Below are positions 23,219-35,303 of a stretch of DNA of 64,000 nucleotides, one piece after another. The first letter of the stretch is position 1. Each line of letters starts with the position of its first letter. The notes beneath the pieces are model-generated. The model did not search any database. It was not told the DNA's origin and worked only from the letters and a program-made list of their open reading frames with translations. Both the position numbers and the translations under genes were made by a program. The stretch is from Diphasiastrum complanatum (lineage: Eukaryota; Streptophyta; Lycopodiopsida; Lycopodiales; Lycopodiaceae), in the NCBI GenBank assembly GCA_029204225.1, contig CM055106.1, forward strand, positions 49,984,908 to 50,048,907. Reading direction: 5' to 3'.

Positions 23219-24368
23219 TGTTGGATTATTCTTCTTCCTACTATTCGACTAATCGGTTTTTAATCTTCATCCAACTATTTATCTAGTTCTGCGGATTCTC
23301 CCGTGTTTTACGTAGTCCGTAGAATTACAAGTGTTTTTACACAGTCTGCAGAAATACACGGAGTTTGACAACAGTGTCAAGAATTTTCTCTCACTACAAA
23401 ACTTGACATTATGCAGTGTCGCATTTTTCGCCTGTTAGAAATTGTGAGTAGAAATGCAGTGTCACCTTTTTCGCATTTTTTCGAAGTGCTTCAAATGTTA
23501 AGGAAATGACTTTGGCAAAGTGTGGGGCTACCCCAATATTTAGAAAATGAGATTTTGCGACACTATCACATTTCTCACAAAGTCGTATTTTTCGCTTTCT
23601 CCCTGATGATAGTTACGTTCATTTCTGCAAAGTGACAGTCACGTTCATTTATGCAGACATATTGTTTACGGCCAAATGTCATCGCTTATCAACAAGCAAC
23701 TTTTGATAAGAACTGGATGAATGCCAACAGACTCCAGCCAACTGGCAGCCGCATTTGACGACCTAATTGCTTAGTATAAATAGTTGCTCATATTTCAATA
23801 TCTAATTATAAGAAAAGATCAAGTATTGAATAGTTAGGTCTCTCTCAAGCCTATGAGCTTGAACACTCTTGAGCATTCTAGCTCAGTTCTTTAGAGTTAG
23901 AGATTGCTATTGCGCCTACTGCTTATCAGTAGTTGCGTTTAATTCAGACTTTTATTTAGTCGTTCAAAAATAGCTTAGAGTACCCGGCTTTGATCCACAA
24001 ACTTGTTGTACTCATTTACTTATGTTTCGTTTCATACTGAATCAATACTATCTTTTATTGCGTTCAGGTTTGTCTCAGAATGTATGCGTTTTTGTAATTC
24101 TTTGCGACAGATTATTTGTCTGATAATTCAATGCTTAAATATTTGGCTACGTAATCATTGTAGTACTAATGATTTCAAAGTTAGTTACTATAAGATCGAA
24201 TGTGATTTTTTATCACTATTGTTTTGTTCGAAATTGATAGGCGTAGTCATGCATGAAGAAAGAGGAAGATAGTTTATTCCGCTGCGCACGATAAGTTTTC
24301 TTTCTTGTCGTTCGAATTCTTTTTTTCGAATCTTATTCAACCTATCTTTTATACACCTCTTTCCAACA
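23219..24368 (+). repeat. Copia 3' LTR (third Copia lineage)
   Basis: Starts TGTTGGATTATTC right after the polypurine tract, so the left end is firm. I put the right end at TTCCAACA on the rule that LTRs end in CA, but no second copy in the window confirms it. Confidence 0.6.
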
Positions 24369-25181
24369 ATATCTACGTAGCCAGATTCGACACTAGGAGA
24401 GTATCCCAAGTTGATTGTAAATGCTTTGAGGTTCTGAGTGAGCCACCTTTTCAATCATGTAGAACCATATGTCAGGGTAGACTATGATGATCCTTGCTTC
24501 GCGAGTATTGAAGAAGTCAATCTTATAGTGATGTGCTATGCATAGAAGCCAAACTCCCAAAGTGTATTACAAGCCTATGGTTGGCCTCGTCATAGACAAT
24601 GAACTGCTACTGTGCATGTAAGTCAAAAATATCCATAGTTGCCATGTTTTTTATCCAATCAGTATGAGCCCTACGATGTTTACCCGTTATGAAATATGGT
24701 GAATCCAAGGAGATTTTGCCTTGTATTGAGAATTGTAAGTTGGGGATCATTTGACATAATTGCTTTAGACACAACCCTCACTACTGGTGATCTTGCATTA
24801 GAAGTTAATACTGAAGGGTCTCAAATACAAGCTACATTGTACATCCGGTTAAACCAACACTGGTTTTCGCTAGCTGTCAACGTCCTTCAGTTACACAAAC
24901 ATTTATCAATTTACGTAATACTATTACCTTGGAAAAAGCTACACAAATTTGATGTTTTGTTCAAGATTATTATTCTATTATTTATTATTATTATTATTAT
25001 TAGAGCTACAATGTGACCATAATGTGTTTGATTAAGTTGTCTTGAGATTCTAGTAGGATTGTTCTCTTACCATGATTTTAATGTATGCTTCTCAAAAAAC
25101 TAATTTGAATATGTCGATCTATTACTTGACTCCAAAAAAATGGTGCCATGAAGAGGCATGTTGCTTAGATACATACTAAAG
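24369..25181. other. Unassigned DNA left of the hAT insertion
   Basis: Contains a (TTA)n run at about 24967-25001. The 106-aa open frame at 24696-25016 has no recognisable domain. This DNA and that at 44476 onward were contiguous before the hAT inserted. Confidence 0.4.
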
Positions 25182-25189
25182 GTACATAC
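25182..25189 (+). other. Left target-site duplication of the hAT element (GTACATAC)
   Basis: The identical octamer follows the right end at 44468-44475. An 8-bp duplication is diagnostic of the hAT superfamily. Confidence 0.93.
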
Positions 25190-25335
25190 CAGTGTTGGGC
25201 AGGTATTGATTTTTTTTCGGTTCTCAACCCGGTTCTAGAGACCCTAACCAGCGGGTACACTATTTCTAAAAAACTGGCTTCTATGTAGAACTGGCGGGTA
25301 TGCTCTTACAATTGTGGTGGGTATGCTCTTCTAAT

Positions 25336-26077
25336 TGTAGTGGGTTTCTTTCCTTGCCTAACCTGAATCCAAGATCTAGTCAATCTAGCATCAAAGAGAT
25401 GGAGTTAGTTGTCACGCGGAGGTTTGTTCCCATGAGAGCGATAGTATAGTTCAAATTTCAACATGAATGGAGGATCTAACACTAACATCCATTAACACTA
25501 AGCATTAACACTACATCCATTAACCCTAAATCCACAACAATGATAGAAACTTACTCTTCTCTCTTTCCTTTCTCTCTCACAAAAAGCATAAGAAATAGCA
25601 ATTCCAATAATGATCAGATCCAACAATTAGCAAAATCCAAAGAAAGCATGAGAAATGGAGGAAAAGAGAGGAAGAGCAAGGACATTCATCAATCCATTTC
25701 TAAAGAGAACCAATCTGCTTTATTGAAATGAGGAAATGAACATGAGGAGCAACTCGAGTTGGTCCCCTTTTTTAGTAGAGAGGAGGACCCTGGCCTCTGA
25801 ATCCTATTGGTCTAGTCTTTCCTCTCTTTTTATTCAAATTTAAAAAAGTGTGGGAACCATCAAAATTGGAGGGAAACCCAACTTTATTCACTAACTTGAC
25901 ATTTAGGCCCTACGACATTTAAAGTCCCGCAAAAAGGCCTAAAGTCATTTTATTAACATTCTAATTAATCAAATAACTATGTGATCATTGGGTTGGACTT
26001 ACACACACAGGGTGCCAAATCCCTCTCATTTATTAACTAGGGTTAGGGTTGCCTTGGGATCCGCAAACCCTCCAATA
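25336..26077 (-). repeat. 3' LTR of the minus gypsy element, 742 bp
   Basis: Matches 35304-36065. On the minus strand it begins TATTGGAGGG (canonical TG changed to TA) and ends CCCACTACA. The TATA box region is altered (CCCCTTTTTTAG on the plus strand). Confidence 0.88.
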
Positions 26078-26089
26078 GTATCCCCCACC
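26078..26089 (-). other. Polypurine tract of the gypsy element
   Basis: GGTGGGGGATAC on the minus strand abuts the 3' LTR. The identical tract precedes the LTR of the plus copy at 16260-16271. Confidence 0.8.
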
Positions 26090-26127
26090 AAAACTGGTGG
26101 CGGTTCCATGACACCTGCAATATGCAG

Positions 26128-27846
26128 TTATTGGGGACTTTTATTGGCCTTGCGCCGAATCTTAATCAAATGATATTGCACCTTCTCCATAAAGTCAAGG
26201 CGTGTAGTATTGAAATCCAAGTTGTGTGGCAGGAAACAACGGTGGGCTCCGGCAATCCACTTGAAAGTTGTCGATGAAGTGAAGTGGGATTCCCAAGAGC
26301 CTCCTATCAGAGCTGCACGGAAATACAGTTGAGAAATCGGCAACTGATCTTTGATTTGCTCTAAGGCCGTCGGCTTATTTGGATCGAATGCCAAGGTAGG
26401 AAGGCAATCGTCCCATTTGATTGCCACTGACGCCAATAGAGTTAGATCTTTAGCAAACATTGCCGATTGTCCCACCGTTGGATCCGGAGAGTGGACATAC
26501 TCTCTCTGATATGCTTGTAAGGCACGGTGGAAATCCACTGAAATGTTCCAGCTGTAAGCCTGATGGATGATTGGCCAATTGGGCGTATGGATGGTGATTT
26601 TGTCCATAGCCAATCCCAAATCTTTCCATTTATGTCTTCGCGGCATTGGCACGTAATAAGGATCTACCCGCAACTGGCAAGGGCTAGCGACATAACTCCT
26701 AATTGATTCCGGAGTTTTCTCAAAAACCGTGCGGATTGGGGTTCAAAGGGCGCTGGGCTCTGGGGCATTTCAAAGATTTCAGTGGCCCCAAGGGGGTCGG
26801 AATCATCGAACATATCCATGAAGAACTGTGTGTTGGGTGAGGTTGCTTCGGTGTGCGGGGGAGAGGCGGCCTGGGCAGCTGTGATGGGAATGGTAGGCCC
26901 AATGGTCACAAACTGTCTTTGTATGGGAGCAGAGGCGAGGGAAGCATCAGAGGCGAGGGGAATGGGAAGTTCAGTGCGAACAGCAGCAGAGGGTGGAAGC
27001 GTAGTTGACGAGGTATGCCTAGTGCGACGTCGTGACGTGGAAGGCGAGTCAAGAATTACGATCTCGCTACGTGGACGACGACGACTATGAGAACTTGAGG
27101 CCTGATGAGATGATTCTACCGGTGCTTCTTCGTAAACCAAAAGCACAGAATCCAGGTGGAAGCCATGGATTTTGTTTTCTAGGTGAGAAGCGGCTAAGAG
27201 GGACAATAGAGAGCCAGCGACGAACTGCTGCTTTGTATTGGCCTTAATAGCTCGCTTGAGCTCACCAGAAACAGTCTTGAACCAGTTACATGGTTCAAGA
27301 GGGGCTTTGGCCAACTTGGTGTGGGACTCTACTATCCTGTGAAGGACTTGAGATGTGATGCGGTCTTTCCTGAGGTTGCCAACCATCAGGAAATGATTCA
27401 ATAGTTGGGCAACTGCGTGGATGGAAGGCACAGTGATGGCTTCCAGAAGGTAGCCATCATTGGTCCATTGCAGATCGTTGGTGAGGTCAATGTATGGAGT
27501 GATGGCCTGTTTGGCGTGCTTGTGATTGGGTGAGGCTTGCATACCGGATAAGATTCCTATAGCTGCAAGTGTAGCCTCAGTGCACCTTGTGTGTGGCTCC
27601 CTGGAAGGTGATATAAAACTTGGATTTCTCTTCCTTCCACGTATTGAAGGCAAGAGTGATGAAATCCATATTGATACGTCCTGAAAAGGCTCTCTCATGA
27701 ATACCCATTGCAATGAGTAGAGGCTCCGCAAGGGTCATCCACCGAGTGACTATGCTTGTGCTAGGAAGAATCACGATGTCCGTTGCAGATGGGACATCAC
27801 GATGGATAGTATAGCGTGGAGACTGGGAAGTATCGGTAGAAGACAT
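26128..27846 (-). pseudogene. Large accessory ORF between integrase and 3' LTR (function unknown)
   Basis: Three overlapping minus-strand frames follow one another: 27577-27846 (start MSSTDTSQSPRY), about 26664-27640 and 26128-26673. Together they cover about 570 codons, so one ORF probably suffered two frameshifts. The first part is mixed alpha-type sequence (RWMTLAEPLLIAMG). The middle is Ser/Arg-rich (SSHSRRRPRSEIVILDSP, STSRRRTRHTSS) and then Pro/Ala-rich. The last part is globular and ends in a basic tail (KIRRKANKSPQ). I see no signal peptide or transmembrane helix, so an envelope role is not supported by what is visible. The plus copy retains the start (ATGTCTT context at 16159). Athila and related lineages are known to carry ORFs here; I do not recognise this one. 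Confidence 0.7.
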
Positions 27847-28119
27847 GATGATTAGAAAGGAATTATAATGCGTGAAAGTGTATCAAAAGGCACTGTAGGA
27901 AATTTGGAAGGCTTTGGTCGCAAGAAAAATTCGCAAGAGCTTCGCTAGCACAAGTGATAAATGAATCGAATTCAGCCAACTTATAGGTGAATTTGGTGGG
28001 TCCATTACAGTGAATAGTAGTTTGGTTGATCAGTTCTGAACAAAAATTTGCAGGCATGTACAGTACTGTAAAAATAGACTATAAAAATCTCGGCGAAGGT
28101 TTCTAGGGATCTGAACCTA

Positions 28120-29397
28120 TCAGGCAAACGTTTTCCAGGGTTGGCGAAGGATGAACCTTCGCCCAGGAGGGTCCTTCACCCAGGTACTGTCATAAATGCA
28201 TTTTTTCACCGAGCCTTCTCCCAAAAACTTCAACTTACCCTTGATCAGCTTGGTTTTGTACATCAATGCAAGATCTCCTTCTTTCAAATCTTTCTTGTGC
28301 AATCGACGATCGAGCCATGCCTTGCGGCGGGCTTTCTCTGCTGCTAAGGCATGAACTGCCATCAATCGGGTTTCACATAATTTGTGCAACGCTTCATGAC
28401 GAAGTTGTAAAGACTGATCATCATTTAATCATTCCGTTGCTGCTATGCGTAAAGATGGGATTAAAAACTCAATTGGCATAACAACATCTTGACCATAAAC
28501 CAGTTGAAAAGGTGTTTGATTTGTACTATTTTTGTAAGCAACTCTGAATGCCCATAATGCTGCATACAGTTTATGTTTCCAATCAGACCAACTCGCTTCA
28601 ACTGTCATTGTCATAATGGTGCAGAGAATCTTATTGGAAGATTCAGCTTGGCCATTCCCTCTGGGATAATAGGGAGTACTAAATCTGTGTATAACAAAAA
28701 AATCTTCCAGTAAACACTTTATTGTTTGATTAACAAAGTGTGTACCCTGATCACTAACAATTTCGATCGGACATCCAAATCTGATTATAATATTTTCATA
28801 TAGAAACTTGGTCGTAGATTTCGCATCAGCCACTTTGACAGCTTTGGCTTCAACCCACTTGGTCATATAATCAGTTGCGACGATAATGTATTGGGCCTGA
28901 GGTCCTTGCGCAGCAGGATGAATTGGACCAACATAATCCAGTCCCCATTTTTCAAATGGTGCTTGCGATAAAACCGGATGTAAGAGTTCATAATTCTGTC
29001 GAGTAGGCCGTCGTGCTCGTTGGCAGATATCACATGTCTGAATAAAATTTTCTGTGTCCTTATGAAGCGTAGGCCACCAACAACCGGATTGCAAAAGTTT
29101 GTGAACAGTAATATCTGTAGAGAAGTGTCCTCCACCCATGCCATCATGTGAAAACATGATTAAATCTGGTACTTCATGCGGTAAAACACATCTTCGTAAA
29201 ATATTATTTGCTCCACAACGATACAATTGTCTTGCAATTAATTGATAAGGTTGAGCCTTATGGATCAATTGTCTTTTCTGTACTTTTGTCAAAGAGTCAT
29301 TCGGTTGTCCTAGCATCAGGTACTCAACAATATCTGTCGCCCACTCAGGTACTGCTTTAACATATAACAATGCAGCATCTGGCAGTTCATCATCCAC
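28120..29397 (-). pseudogene. Gypsy integrase
   Basis: Integrase inserts the element's DNA copy. The zinc-binding part reads HDGMGGGH...CDICQRARRP (HHCC). The catalytic core has D in WGLDYVGPI, D in IVSDQGTHFVNQ and E in PRGNGQAESSNK, i.e. a complete D,D,E set. The frame 28429-29397 is open for 322 codons. The C-terminal tail continues in another frame (28120-28389: KDLKEGDLALMYKTKLIKGK, then FLGEGSV). A stop or frameshift separates the two, so the protein is broken, though the core is well kept. Confidence 0.85.
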
Positions 29398-29475
29398 TTC
29401 AGTATTAACTGGTGCGGATTCAATTCGTGAAACGTGATCGGCTAGATAATGTTACTTCCCCTTTCTGACCACAAT

Positions 29476-30787
29476 TCAAAAGTCAAATTCAGTCAATAAT
29501 AATAACCATCTTGCAATACGTCCAGTATTACACGTCTTATTTACCAAGTAAAGTAACGGTTGATGATCCGTATAAAATGCAAAGTGCGTTTCCATGAGGT
29601 ACTGACGAAATTTCCGAACAGAAAAAATCATGGCTAGCACTTCACGTTCTGTTGTTGAATAATTCTTCTCTGAATCTGTAAGCTGTCTGCTTGCAAATCG
29701 TATAGGATAATCCTTCTTATAGTCATCTGGCTGTGTCAAAACTGATCCAATGGCATATTTTGAGGCATCTGTATGAACATGAAACTCTAATGTCCAATTT
29801 GGAGAACGCGGTATTAATGCTTTTTTTAACTTTTCAAAGGCTTCTAACGTCTCTACTGTCCAAATAGGAACAATAGTTAATTTGTATATAGGTTGTGCTA
29901 AATCCGCAAAGAAGATAATAAAAATTTGATAGTAGTTCGCATGACCCATACATACATAAACTCCTCGAATTGTTGCTGGCGGTGGCAATTCCGCAATAAC
30001 TTTGATCTTAGAATAATCGGTGGCAATACCATATCTTGATATCACATGTCCAAGCACAACTCCGTGCGAAACCCATATTTGGTATTTCTTTGGATTTAGA
30101 GAAATATTTGTGGCATCTTTCAAAGACTTTCTCCAATCGATCTAGGTGGTCTATATTTGTACTATGAACTCCCAAGTAAATGTCAAGGAATTTCTGCAGA
30201 TAATCTTTAAAGGCAAATTGCATTACTCTTTGGAATGAACTTGGTGCATTACAGAGTCCAAACGACATTACTTTGTAAGCATAGGTGCCCCATTCTGTTG
30301 CAAAAGTAGTTTTGTGGCGATCGACAAGTGCAATCTTAACCTAGTTGTAACCACTAAATCCATCCAGGAAACTATAAGCTTCCGCTCCAGCAAGGCAATC
30401 CAAAATGCTTTCAATAAAAGGTAACGGAAAATGATCCTTTCGTGTCACTTTATTCAATACTTTGAGATTCACACAGATTTGCAATTTCCCATTTTTCTTA
30501 GGAACAATGACAATCGGTGAAATCCATTTTGTATGCTTGATCTCATAAATGAAATCGGCGTCAAGCAATCTCTGAAGTTCTTTCTTTATCAGATCTGCCA
30601 CATCAGGATTACAGCGATAGAACTCTGTAACCTTTGGTACTGCATCAGGTACTAAAGATATGGTATGGTCAATCACTGATGTCAGAATACCCTTCAAATC
30701 TTGATAAGTCCATGCAAAGAAATTTTGATACTTAATAAGTAACAAACGAAGTGCTTGATACTGTTCAGGAGTAAGTTGTGATCCCAC
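29476..30787 (-). pseudogene. Gypsy reverse transcriptase and RNase H
   Basis: RT blocks in order: WISPIVIVPKKNGKLQICV, LNKVTRKDHFPLPFI, SFLDGFSGYN, MSFGLCNAPSSFQRVM and a polymerase box that reads FLDIYLGVHS where two adjacent Asp are expected; the second Asp is lost, so RT is predicted dead. Frame breaks occur near 30341 and 30120. RNase H follows with HTDASKYAIGSVLTQ, STTEREVLAM and FYTDHQPLLYLVN, retaining its acidic residues. Confidence 0.87.
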
Positions 30788-31516
30788 TTATACAATCTTT
30801 TTCGGTTCTCCTGGTTCGGCAAGATTCATTGGGCTGCGTCCTAGCTGGGCCATTGTAAACCTCTTTAGATTTCGACATGTGTTCTTCAGGTTCACGATGT
30901 GCTTTAGGTAACATGATAACCACATCATCCAATGTATAACGTTTAAAATGCTCTAGCATAGCATGCTGGACTACATTTGTTTGTTCTTTTTCGAAAGGAC
31001 TTGTCTTGGATCTTCGTTTAGTCTTCTTAGCAGGAATTGATCGTGGAGGTGATGACTTTCGGGATGATAAATCTTTCTTCACAGGTGAAGACTTCCTAGA
31101 CGATGATGTCCTGCTGGAAATCTGACTTGAAGAATCATTCTTGACTTTTCCTTTGCCTTTATCCAATAGAGGTGGCACTTCCTTTGAATCAATCTTTTGA
31201 GGGGGATTCTTCCATTTCGGGACCGTATTATAATGTTGCTTAGCTTGTCTCATCGTCATCGAACCTGTGATCCCGTCTCCCTTCAATTAACTGCTTTGGG
31301 CGATTTGATTGTTGGTTCATCAGGAACATTACGCACTCCAAATCTGGTCAGATCCATATGATGTAGAATCTGTTCATCCGTAAGTTCTGCATTGCCATCA
31401 TAAGTTAAGACATGGCTCATTGGTATGAGATCATCCTCAATTGGATCTAGTATAGGTTCCATTGATATCCAGGCTACATTCAGCACATTTAGTGGAAACA
31501 TGATTGGCGTATCCAA
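30765..31516 (-). pseudogene. Gypsy linker region between protease and RT
   Basis: Two minus-strand frames (31283-31516 and 30765-31286) bridge protease and RT. The second is strongly basic and Ser-rich (SSRTSSSRKSSPVKKDLSS, then AKKTKRRSKTSPFEKEQ). No enzyme motif is seen. A long linker here is seen in Tat-branch elements. Confidence 0.6.
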
Positions 31517-31519
31517 AGT

Positions 31520-32416
31520 TCAATCTAATAAGGAAATCTCGCTCATCTCTGATTGAATATCTTGTTGACACATATATCCTGTTGTACAATCAATTGTTGC
31601 AAGAGCTTTATTCCAATTGACAGTATCCGTTTGAGAATCGTAGTGAGCTCCCAATTTTTTCTCTGGTCGATCACAAGTGTGATCCGTTGTTGATGAATCG
31701 TCATCCGCTTTTTGAACCATTGGTTTGATAGTCCAAGTCGTAGGATCAACTTTAACTGCACGTTCACGATTTTCAAAAGTGATTTTTTTGGTACCCCAGT
31801 TATGAATTACTTGCACAACTCGTAACCATGGATGTCCTAATAGAACTCGGTAGACATTTGGTGCTTCTGGTAAGTCCATCATGATGAAAGTAATGACAAA
31901 CTATACTCCTGCAATCCTGACAGGTATATCTTCCACCATTCCTCGTGGACGAACTATCGTTTGATCAGCTAGCTTAATAGCAAAAGTAGCAGGCTTAATC
32001 TCTGTAAGGCCCCATTTTGTACATAGCTTTGTAGAAATCAGGTTAACTCCTGAACCGCCATCTATCACGGCTGCTTCTTTAGAAAATTGTCTATGTTGTA
32101 TCGGTAGAGTGATATTCTTTTGTTCACTTTCCCAAGCGGATCCAACATGGAGTACATCGTTAGATTCTTCAAATCCAGCACAAAAAAGTGGCTCCTGATG
32201 GTCTTCTGATTTTTCTTGAACTAACTTTTGCACTAAGACTTCTTTTGCTTTTGGCACCAACTTTAGGAACTCTCTCAATGAAATATTGATCTTGCTAGAC
32301 AAAATGTTCATGAGTAATTCTGTATGTGGTGCTTCCGGTTCAATCATCTTGAAGGGTTCTTCGTGATGATGTAATTGATCATTCATATCCGTACGTAAAT
32401 TTCTTGGAGGCTGCAA
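31520..32416 (-). pseudogene. Gypsy aspartic protease
   Basis: The retroviral-type aspartic protease cleaves Gag-Pol. The active-site loop reads AVIDGGSGVNLIS (D-G-G-S instead of the usual D-S/T-G), and the second conserved block is YRVLLGHPWLR in the next open segment (31520-31882). A TAG stop near 31900 breaks the domain. The Thr/Ser-to-Gly change at the catalytic triplet is unusual; its effect is unknown. Confidence 0.8.
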
Positions 32417-32479
32417 TGGTGAAGACCGAACTTCAGTTGTTACTTTAGCAGCTTCAAGTTCCTCTTCTTCTTGCAGATG

Positions 32480-34072
32480 TTTAATCCACTATCTCATATC
32501 CTGATATCTTCGTTTTTCTGCATTAGGATTCAGATAGACTCCCGATGCTATTGGTGTATCATTCAATGATATAAATTTTGCAAGTACTGGATCCACTACT
32601 GGTTCTTTTTGCTTTTGTGCTCTAGTGACCACCATCAAGGGTGCACTTGATTTATTCTGAGCTACTGATCCTTGCTTGATTGTTATCAAATTTACAGGTG
32701 TTGTAGCTGGTGGTGGCTTCGGTCTTGCTAGACAGTCTTTATAGCAATGCCCATATCCACAATCACGACAGAATGGTACAAATTTTTCTTTATTTGGGCA
32801 TTCTGCAACTCTGTGACTTTCTCCACATGCAAAGCATCCAAGTGGTGCTCTGGCCCAATTTCTCGAGGCTTGTTGTTGAGCGACAACATAAATGGCATAC
32901 TGTTCTGAAGATCCACCTTCCTGATCATTACCATAGCTCCATTGCTCAGCACTTCCGTAAGGTTCTGGTTCCATCAAATTGGCAGGAGGAGCGGAGTGTT
33001 TTGGTGGGGCAGGCAAAGCTAGACATTCCGGGTATCCAAGAGTAGATTGTCGCAGTCTTGCTGCTGGATTTCCTCCATATTGTGGTTCTCGATATCCCAT
33101 TTGGGCAAACCGTTGCTGAATTATCCGAGGATTGAAGTTGCAAAAAGCAGTCTCATGGTCAAGTGAATTACACAGATGGCAAACACTGATTTCCATTCGT
33201 TTTTTCAATTGAGGACACTCGTTCACTATGTGATTTCCTGTACAAATAGAACACCAGATATTTTCCCTGGTAGAAAAAGTCTTTGCAAACTTCTCAGGTT
33301 CCTGTTCGCTTCTCCGTGGAAATTTTCCAATGCTTTGATCTTCTCATCAAATTGCAACTACAACTTTTCCATCTGTTTCTGCTGGGTCTTCTTGAGTTTC
33401 TCGAATTTATTGGGCATCATTTTTGCAGTAGTTGGCATTCGTTGATGCAATAGTGGTGGATGTCGTAGTAGTCTGTCTTGTTGTATAAGGCAACATACTG
33501 ACATTCGGCTCATCATCTGAATCTTCATCCTCCTCCCGAATTGCATCGTCCATAGCATTTTGCAAAAGTGCGTACTCATTATGGCGTTTCAGCTCACGTC
33601 TGATCCGTTTAGGTAGACCTGACAAAAATCACATAATCATGGCATTTTCATTAATCAGCTCAGGTTCACATTCAGATCTAAGACGTTTCACCCTTTCGAT
33701 GTAATCTCGTACCATTTTCCGCTTTTCCATTTTAATTTTACTTAAAAGTAGGAAACGGTCTTCCATAAACTTCCGCAGTTTGAACCGTGTGATAAGGGCT
33801 CGTTTAGCAACCTCTCAATCTGTATGCTCAGTTTCATCTTGGTTATAATACCAATCTTGTGCTGCGCCTATTAAGGCCATAGGAAATAGCTTAAGTTTAT
33901 CTTGAGGATAAATCTCACCATATACCTCACAAGATTCAACATAGATTTGAAGAAATCTAACTGGATCTGTTAATCCATTATATTTGGGTAGATCCAATCG
34001 GGGTGCTCTTCTAACAATAATTGGATTGACCTCCTGTGGAGCACCTCCAGGAGCAGCTCCAGGGGCAGCCAT
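32480..34072 (-). pseudogene. Gypsy gag with four zinc knuckles
   Basis: Starts at Met 34072 (MAAPGAAPGG) with the capsid-like block APRLDLPKYNGLTDPVRFLQ, then WYYNQDETEHTD. A TGG-to-TGA stop follows, then KIKMEKRKMVRDYIERVKRL and LPKRIRRELKRHNEYALLQN. The C-terminal part (32489-33226, open for 245 codons) contains four Cys/His knuckles: CSICTGNHIVNEC, CHLCNSLDHETAFC, CFACGESHRVAEC and CRDCGYGHCYKDC. Most plant gags have one or two. The frame ends in RYQDMR and a stop where the plus copy keeps Gln. The protein is broken by stops and frameshifts. Confidence 0.87.
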
Positions 34073-35281
34073 TTTTACAAATTTAGATCAAATCAATAAT
34101 GAGATTGGATATAGATTTTTTCAAAAAAACTATCTCAGATTAGATCTGCTAGCTCTATTTCACTTTTCAAGAATCTAATTCTATATGATGAAAATTTTTC
34201 TGAAATTCGATCAATCGATACTTCTCAAAAATGATAAATCTCTCATAATCCAATTCAGAATATATCAGATAAGATCAAAATTTTGACAGAGACTTGATCT
34301 GGAAAATCAGAAACTAAAAATAGGACTGGCGAAGGTTCTCTAGGCGAAGGTTGGCTCGACGAAGTTTCAATCAGTGCTATTTTGGGAAACAAACTGTCTG
34401 AACACTTTTTTGGCAATTTCTTGGGAAATAACCTTCGCCAACTTCTCAGTTGGAAGATCTGACACAAATAAAACTATGAAAAACCGGACGAAGGTTTCTG
34501 ACACAAGAAAATACAGTTTCTGTAATCTGGCGAGGGTCAAAATCAAGATTTTTTGTAATCTGATCAAGAAGAATCTTCGCCGAACTCAAAAATAGTATTT
34601 TTTTTATAAATAGAATGTTCTGGAAACTCGACAAAGGTTCTGGCAAAGGATCAAGAGTAATACTGGTAATTTTGCAAAAAAGTGACTTTTTGGCAAAAAT
34701 ATGACAATATGACAACTGATCCTCTGAAAACATTTCTAATTTTGGTATTATTCTTTGTTGACCTGGCAGTAGATATATCTGAATCACATCTAAGCACAAT
34801 GAATCGGGCAAAGGTTCTTTTTTTGTATTTTTTAGGGTTTTGATAATTTTTGGTGTTTTTTGGTGGTTTTTCTGATGTTTTTGGAAATTTGCTGAGAATT
34901 AATCTTTGCCCTTCAAACTGAAGGTTCTGTAAACAAAACCGAAGGTGTCTGCAACTCGGCGAAGGTTTGCTGAAAGAGGATAAAAAGTCTGAGCTCTGAT
35001 GACGCTTTTTGTCTCTTTTTGACCAAATTTGACAGATTTGACCGATTTTTGTTATTTTCTCTGATATCTCATATCCAAATGGATCTTAAGATTGGTGATC
35101 TGAATAGCTTTTCCTGTTTAATAATAGATTAGATTTCAAACAAGCAAATTCACTCAAATCAAGCAAAATCAATCCCAAACTAACCCTAAAATGCAGATTT
35201 AACACTATTCATGCCACGACAAGATGCCTAATGCAAGCTAACCATCAACCAAACATGTTGTAACTGAAAAATTGGCGTAGC
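34073..35281 (-). other. Gypsy leader (5' untranslated region) with dispersed GGCGAAGG/CCTTCGCC motifs
   Basis: A 1.2-kb non-coding leader between the primer binding site and gag. Intact or one-base-off GCGAAGGTT copies in both orientations occur at about 34327, 34341, 34360, 34430, 34488, 34576, 34628, 34806, 34940 and 34958. The plus copy shows the same in its remaining leader. No function is known to me. Confidence 0.65.
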
Positions 35282-35299
35282 TCCCCGGCAACGACGCTA
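35282..35299 (-). other. Primer binding site, tRNA-Asp type
   Basis: TAGCGTCGTTGCCGGGGA on the minus strand differs by two C-to-T changes from the complement of the tRNA-Asp 3' end (TGGCGCCGTTGCCGGGGA). It lies four bases inside the 5' LTR, as in Tat/Athila-type elements. Confidence 0.82.
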
Positions 35300-35303
35300 A
35301 AAT

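Noticed and set aside
25331-25335. A 5-bp target duplication for the minus gypsy element
   Set aside because: The flanks read CTAAT and GTAAA and do not match; the right side is a truncated Copia LTR.
26128-27846. Calling the accessory ORF an envelope gene
   Set aside because: No signal peptide, transmembrane helix or glycoprotein-like Cys pattern is visible; only its position is shared with env-like ORFs.
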